A DNA stretch of 64,000 bases, from contig JBITNC010000001.1 of assembly GCA_050084985.1 (NCBI GenBank), positions 211,296,001-211,360,000 of the forward strand, written 5' to 3'. Within the stretch, counting starts at the first letter, position 1; each line of letters starts with the position of its first letter. This document shows positions 60,607 to 64,000 of this stretch, piece after piece. The translations under genes were made by a program, and so were the position numbers. A model generated the notes under the pieces. The model had not been told where the DNA came from. It made no database searches and was given only the letters and a program-made list of their open reading frames with translations. The stretch comes from Nageia nagi. Taxonomy: Eukaryota; Pinophyta.

Positions 60607-61376
60607 CATTGAATATTTTTAGTTACCCTTAAAATTAACATAGGTAGAAACTATACTAATCAGTTATATAAAATCATAAGAATAATAATATGAATAATAA
60701 CATAATAAAAATAAATAAAGCAATACTCATACTATTGGATCAAGATAACATAAATACACTAATGAGAAATGGATCAAGAGATAGTTACACACATGTCAAC
60801 CTTACCTAGGATAAAAAATATTATATGCATATAGGAGCTTATCAAGGATGATGATCTTGATATGTGAATTCCCACACCAAATGTATATTGGAACCTTAAC
60901 ATGAACAACTAAGAGAGCATAAAATTGAAGCCTTGAATAGTAGTACTAACATGTATGGCAACATGAATGTTGAGTATCTCAAGAGTAGAGTTAGAAACTA
61001 AGATCTAGTAGGTAAAAAAATATTGACAATTCAAGCCAAACATATAATTGTAGAAGATGGAGTAAAACAATATGCTTGTGTGATAACAAGATCCTAATCT
61101 CAAAAGGTGGTGTTGAGAAACACTTAATAATTAGGTACTAATTATTGAGATCAAATTTGAATGCTTGCCTATGTAATCATACCTACCTTTAAATATGTAA
61201 GCAAACCTCCACATAAAAGTTAGCATCGATACTAGTGTACCTTGCATAAATCAAGATGATATTATATAAGAAGTTTCTTAAGTGGATCAATATAACATCC
61301 ATAATACAATATGATATCAATATAGTGAAATACTTAATGACATAAGGGTAACATAATAAAATACCTAAGAAGGACC
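60607..61376. repeat. Repeat R, copy 2 (truncated by element D)
   Basis: Matches 44078-44826 throughout, for example AGAAATGGATCAAGAGATA, GATAACAAGATCCTAATCTC and TAACATAATAAAA. It stops at AGGACC where the LTR of element D begins (TGTGATGATCCCC). It is best read as the 5' LTR of a minus-strand element. Confidence 0.7.
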
Positions 61377-62824
61377 TGTGATGATCCCCAATTAGCAGAT
61401 CATGCTCAAACATGCCTTAGGAGAGGGAAATTTGCCTTCTAACTTCAGAACTAATCAAACAAGCTTAAAAATGCATAAATATTCCAATGAATAGATAAGA
61501 GTGTTGAAATGAAGCTAAACAATAAAAAATTTCTCAAAGATACCCAATGTCCAATTATACTTAGAAAAATACATAATTGAATATGTAAATGTCTCTAGTA
61601 ATCCAACATTATAATTAGGGAGAAAAAATAGGAATTAAGCAATGCAACAACCACTTTAGATCTAATGTCCAAGCATAATGAGAAAAATAGCAATTCAAGA
61701 TAGCAAGATGTAATTGTAGTAATAAGATAAGAGAGTAGTGTAATTACAATATATATTTTTCTATCTAAGGAGCTTTTATGAGGACTTCCTCTAGTAGGGT
61801 TATGTTGGATGGATCTAGCGCCTCACTAATATTAGTAGTGGCAAGACATAGTCCAAGACTTACCTAAAGCTTCTATGATGGAACTAGTAGTGTTCCTCTT
61901 AATATGGATAGATTAAGATTGAAGCTAGCCTCCTATGACATCAAGACCATAAATGTATGTTTCCCTACAAGTGGAAAAGATAGAGTTCTCATGCTCAATC
62001 TAATAAAAGAGGTTTATATTTAATATCAACATATCTTATAATGACTAACGGTTCTCCTTTTATAGGTGATATAGGCTCTCTTCTAATATTGCATTGAGAT
62101 GATCCAATGGTGGTGAGATTTAATATGTGTGCTCATGTTTACATTATCCAAGATGGAGAGCCTCAAGATAGGCAAGATCACATCTAATGGTTTAGGAATG
62201 CAATGTTTAAGTAGTGGTGATATCAATGTGCCTTAAAATTAGTGCCATGGGTCCAAATACCCAAGAGGGGTGACATGGGACCTTGGGATGCCCAATCCTA
62301 AAACATGGCATGAAATAAGCCATAAATTCCTAACATCCATGCATGGGAGTCATATTATGCCTCAAGATTGTAAAATTATTATTTATTATACCACATACAA
62401 GCTTATAACTCTCCTAGATGCCTTAAAGTTTTTGTTATTACATTGGAAGTGCTCTACCTTGAATATGGGGGCACTAATGATAAGAGAACTAACTAAATGA
62501 TAATATCACATTCATCAAGGATAAAGCTTTGTAATGCATATTTTAGGAAGACTAATATTGCATTTACAAATATAATTTCCTTAATATCATAAATAAATTA
62601 TTATTATCCATTTAGGAACACAATTGTACATAATGACTAACTAAAAAAGATCATTATTTTATAATTAGAGTATTTAACTAATTCTCTAAGTGGAACATAC
62701 AATAATAGGCTAAAAACTACTAAAATTTCCAAAATAACACCTAAGATAATATTCTCATTTATCATAGGTGAAATGGGGAAAATACCTAAAAATGAGGAAA
62801 ACACCTAAAAATGGGGACATTATA
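61377..62824 (-). repeat. 3' LTR of element D (minus strand)
   Basis: On the minus strand a candidate purine-rich tract (TTTGGTAGGGATGGAC, 62840-62825) is followed by TATAATGTCCCC at 62824. The inferred LTR runs 1448 bp to end GGGGATCATCACA at 61377, where repeat R stops abruptly. TATA for the expected TG start needs one C-to-T change. No second copy lies in the window, so the limits rest on the tract, the TG...CA-type ends and the junction with repeat R. Confidence 0.55.
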
Positions 62825-62989
62825 AGTCCATCCCTACCAAATTGCTTGTCTCCAAGAAATTTGGAATATTCATAATCATAGTAAAGTCTTCTTGATATCC
62901 TTCTTCTTTATCATGGTTGATCTAAGAATCCTCAAACTCTAACTTATTCTTTGGTGCAACTATCAAATGGTATCTATGCCCAAGCTCAA

Positions 62990-63335
62990 TGCCCTTGATG
63001 GTGATCTTATGTCCCTTGAAAAAGAAACTCATGTCTTATCTCTAGAACTTGGTTTGAATGTTTTCCAAGGGATACATCCATTGTACTCCAAGCATTATTT
63101 GTTGCAAGCTATCTTGAATAAAAATATATAATTCATCTTCAAGAATATAGTTTCCTATTTTGATGTTGATTTTGATTGATCGATCACATAATGTATAGTT
63201 CCTATTAGCATTGGTGATATAGAATGCATCCACTATCTTTTTAGGAGATTATTCCTTACTACAACTTCAAGGTCAATGAATCTTTGTGTGGCTCCATTAT
63301 CAATCATAACAACAACCTCTTTGATGGATCTTTAA
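62990..63335 (-). pseudogene. Retropepsin of element D (minus strand)
   Basis: The minus strand reads VVVMIDNGATQRFIDLEVVV with the catalytic Asp at 63301-63299 in the D-x-G-A-T form common in plant Ty3/gypsy. The open frame 63233-63042 then gives INIKIGNYILEDELYIFI and IMLGVQWMYPLENIQ, and after a stop FFFKGHKITIKGIE. The LGVQW block is the hallmark C-terminal strand of these proteases. RT should follow, but the sequence reaches the purine tract of the 3' LTR only about 160 bp further on. RT and integrase are missing. Confidence 0.78.
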
Positions 63336-63903
63336 CACAAAGAAAATCTAACTTCCACCATTCAAATGTCTAAAATAATTCCTCAATATGGGTGACTTTA
63401 CATTAATGTATGGCATTGATGTGGTGCACTATCCTCCTCACAATCTTTATCATGTACTAAAATCCTCTTTCAAGAGTGGACTTTTATTTATTCCCTTTGA
63501 TTATTCTAATGTATCTCTCTTATTAGTTCCATATCATGCACTTCTTCTTGAAATATTAATGCTTCCTTGATGTCTTATGGGAGGGTTAAGTATACCTAGA
63601 AAAAATTATGCAAGGATGAGGTGAGTGAAGTGGTGTAAGAAGTATCTTATACTCTAGGCATTTCTTCCTTCTTCCTCTAACATTTACATTCCTACTGATG
63701 TACCCTTCCTTTGTAGTTAATTATCACTATATATGCTCTCCTAATATGAAAACCCTCATCTTAGCCTTTACAACAATGATATGACATCCAAAATTCCTTA
63801 CAACAATAAAAAACTCTATAGTATCTTGGAATATTTCATAAGAAAGCTTGTTCATTATTTATTCTTAAAGTTTTCATGGTAATTCCCACAAATTTATAGG
63901 AAC
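63336..63903 (-). other. Element D internal region upstream of protease
   Basis: Expected to hold the end of gag on the minus strand. A Cys-rich phrase (YCCKEFWMSYHCC in one frame near 63790) hints at a zinc knuckle, but frames are broken. A + strand frame at 63388-63570 has no motif and is judged chance. The region is cut at 63904 by another LTR. Confidence 0.4.
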
Positions 63904-64000
63904 TGTTAACACCTAAAAAGGAATTTTAATTTAATTAAAATACCCTTTTCTAGTTCTTTGAAATGATTTATTAAATTTATTAAATAAATGCCTTTATATA
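63904..64000 (+). repeat. Start of a third C-family LTR (truncated by window end)
   Basis: TGTTAACACCTAAAAAGG and the following 60-odd bases match the starts of the element C LTRs at 49855 and 57709. It begins sharply after AGGAAC, so it is a separate insertion into element D, + orientation, continuing beyond the window. Confidence 0.85.

Noticed and set aside
44078-61376. Calling the repeat R pair a complete LTR element with TSD
   Set aside because: Flanking pentamers do not match, the right copy is truncated by element D, and no pol is readable between the copies outside element C.

Overview
The window looks like plant nuclear heterochromatin. It is AT-rich and holds no intact cellular gene, and almost all of it is long terminal repeat (LTR) retrotransposons of the Ty3/gypsy superfamily, mostly Tat/Ogre-like, nested inside one another and decayed. 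Several features fit plants: a second, archaeal-type RNase H domain after the usual one, antisense plant-mobile-domain (PMD) ORFs, a pentatricopeptide-repeat (PPR) pseudogene, and 5-bp target-site duplications (TSDs). The density and age of nested elements suggest a giant genome such as a gymnosperm, but nothing here fixes the species.

Left part (1-16 kb). A degraded + strand Ty3/gypsy pol region fills about 0.3-6.2 kb (gag remnant, protease, RT, RNase H, integrase, polypurine tract). Next comes an unrecognised coiled-coil-rich reading frame (host ORF) starting near 7.16 kb. Element A (7917-14595, TSD AAAGT) interrupts it. A has LTRs of 761 and 792 bp, encodes only Gag, carries a decayed antisense PMD ORF, and holds 40-bp and 10-bp minisatellites. 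Removing A and one TSD copy rejoins the host ORF in frame.

Centre (16-41 kb). Element B (16094-40949, TSD CTATA) interrupts the same host ORF a second time, again in frame. Without its own insertion B is about 18.7 kb. It has 830-bp LTRs, a 1.9-kb leader with hairpin modules, gag-PR-RT-RNaseH-aRNH-INT, an unrecognised sense ORF after integrase, a structured 3' region, and an antisense two-exon PMD ORF. B contains a younger-looking element, TR-GAG (33555-39698, TSD gaaat/aaaat). That element has 1.5-kb LTRs with 24-25-bp repeats and one long frame: Gag with two zinc knuckles fused to an unrecognised domain, and no pol.

Right part (41-64 kb). The host ORF tail is followed by an integrase C-terminal remnant and a 750-bp repeat R whose second copy lies at 60.6 kb. 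Between the two R copies are a minus-strand PPR pseudogene, an AT-rich desert, element C (49855-58435, TSD ttaat/ttagt, full but degenerate gag-pol with dual RNase H), and a minus-strand Tat gag. Element D (minus strand) abuts the second R copy and carries protease but no RT or integrase. A new copy of the C-family LTR starts at 63904 and runs off the end.

Nearly all premature stops in B and TR-GAG sit one C-to-T change from CAA, CAG or CGA. This is the expected decay of methylated cytosines, so frames stay open over kilobases and domains remain readable. The items most worth follow-up are the two antisense PMD ORFs, the Gag fusion in TR-GAG, the post-integrase ORF of B, and two sets of hairpins whose arms differ in sequence but stay complementary.
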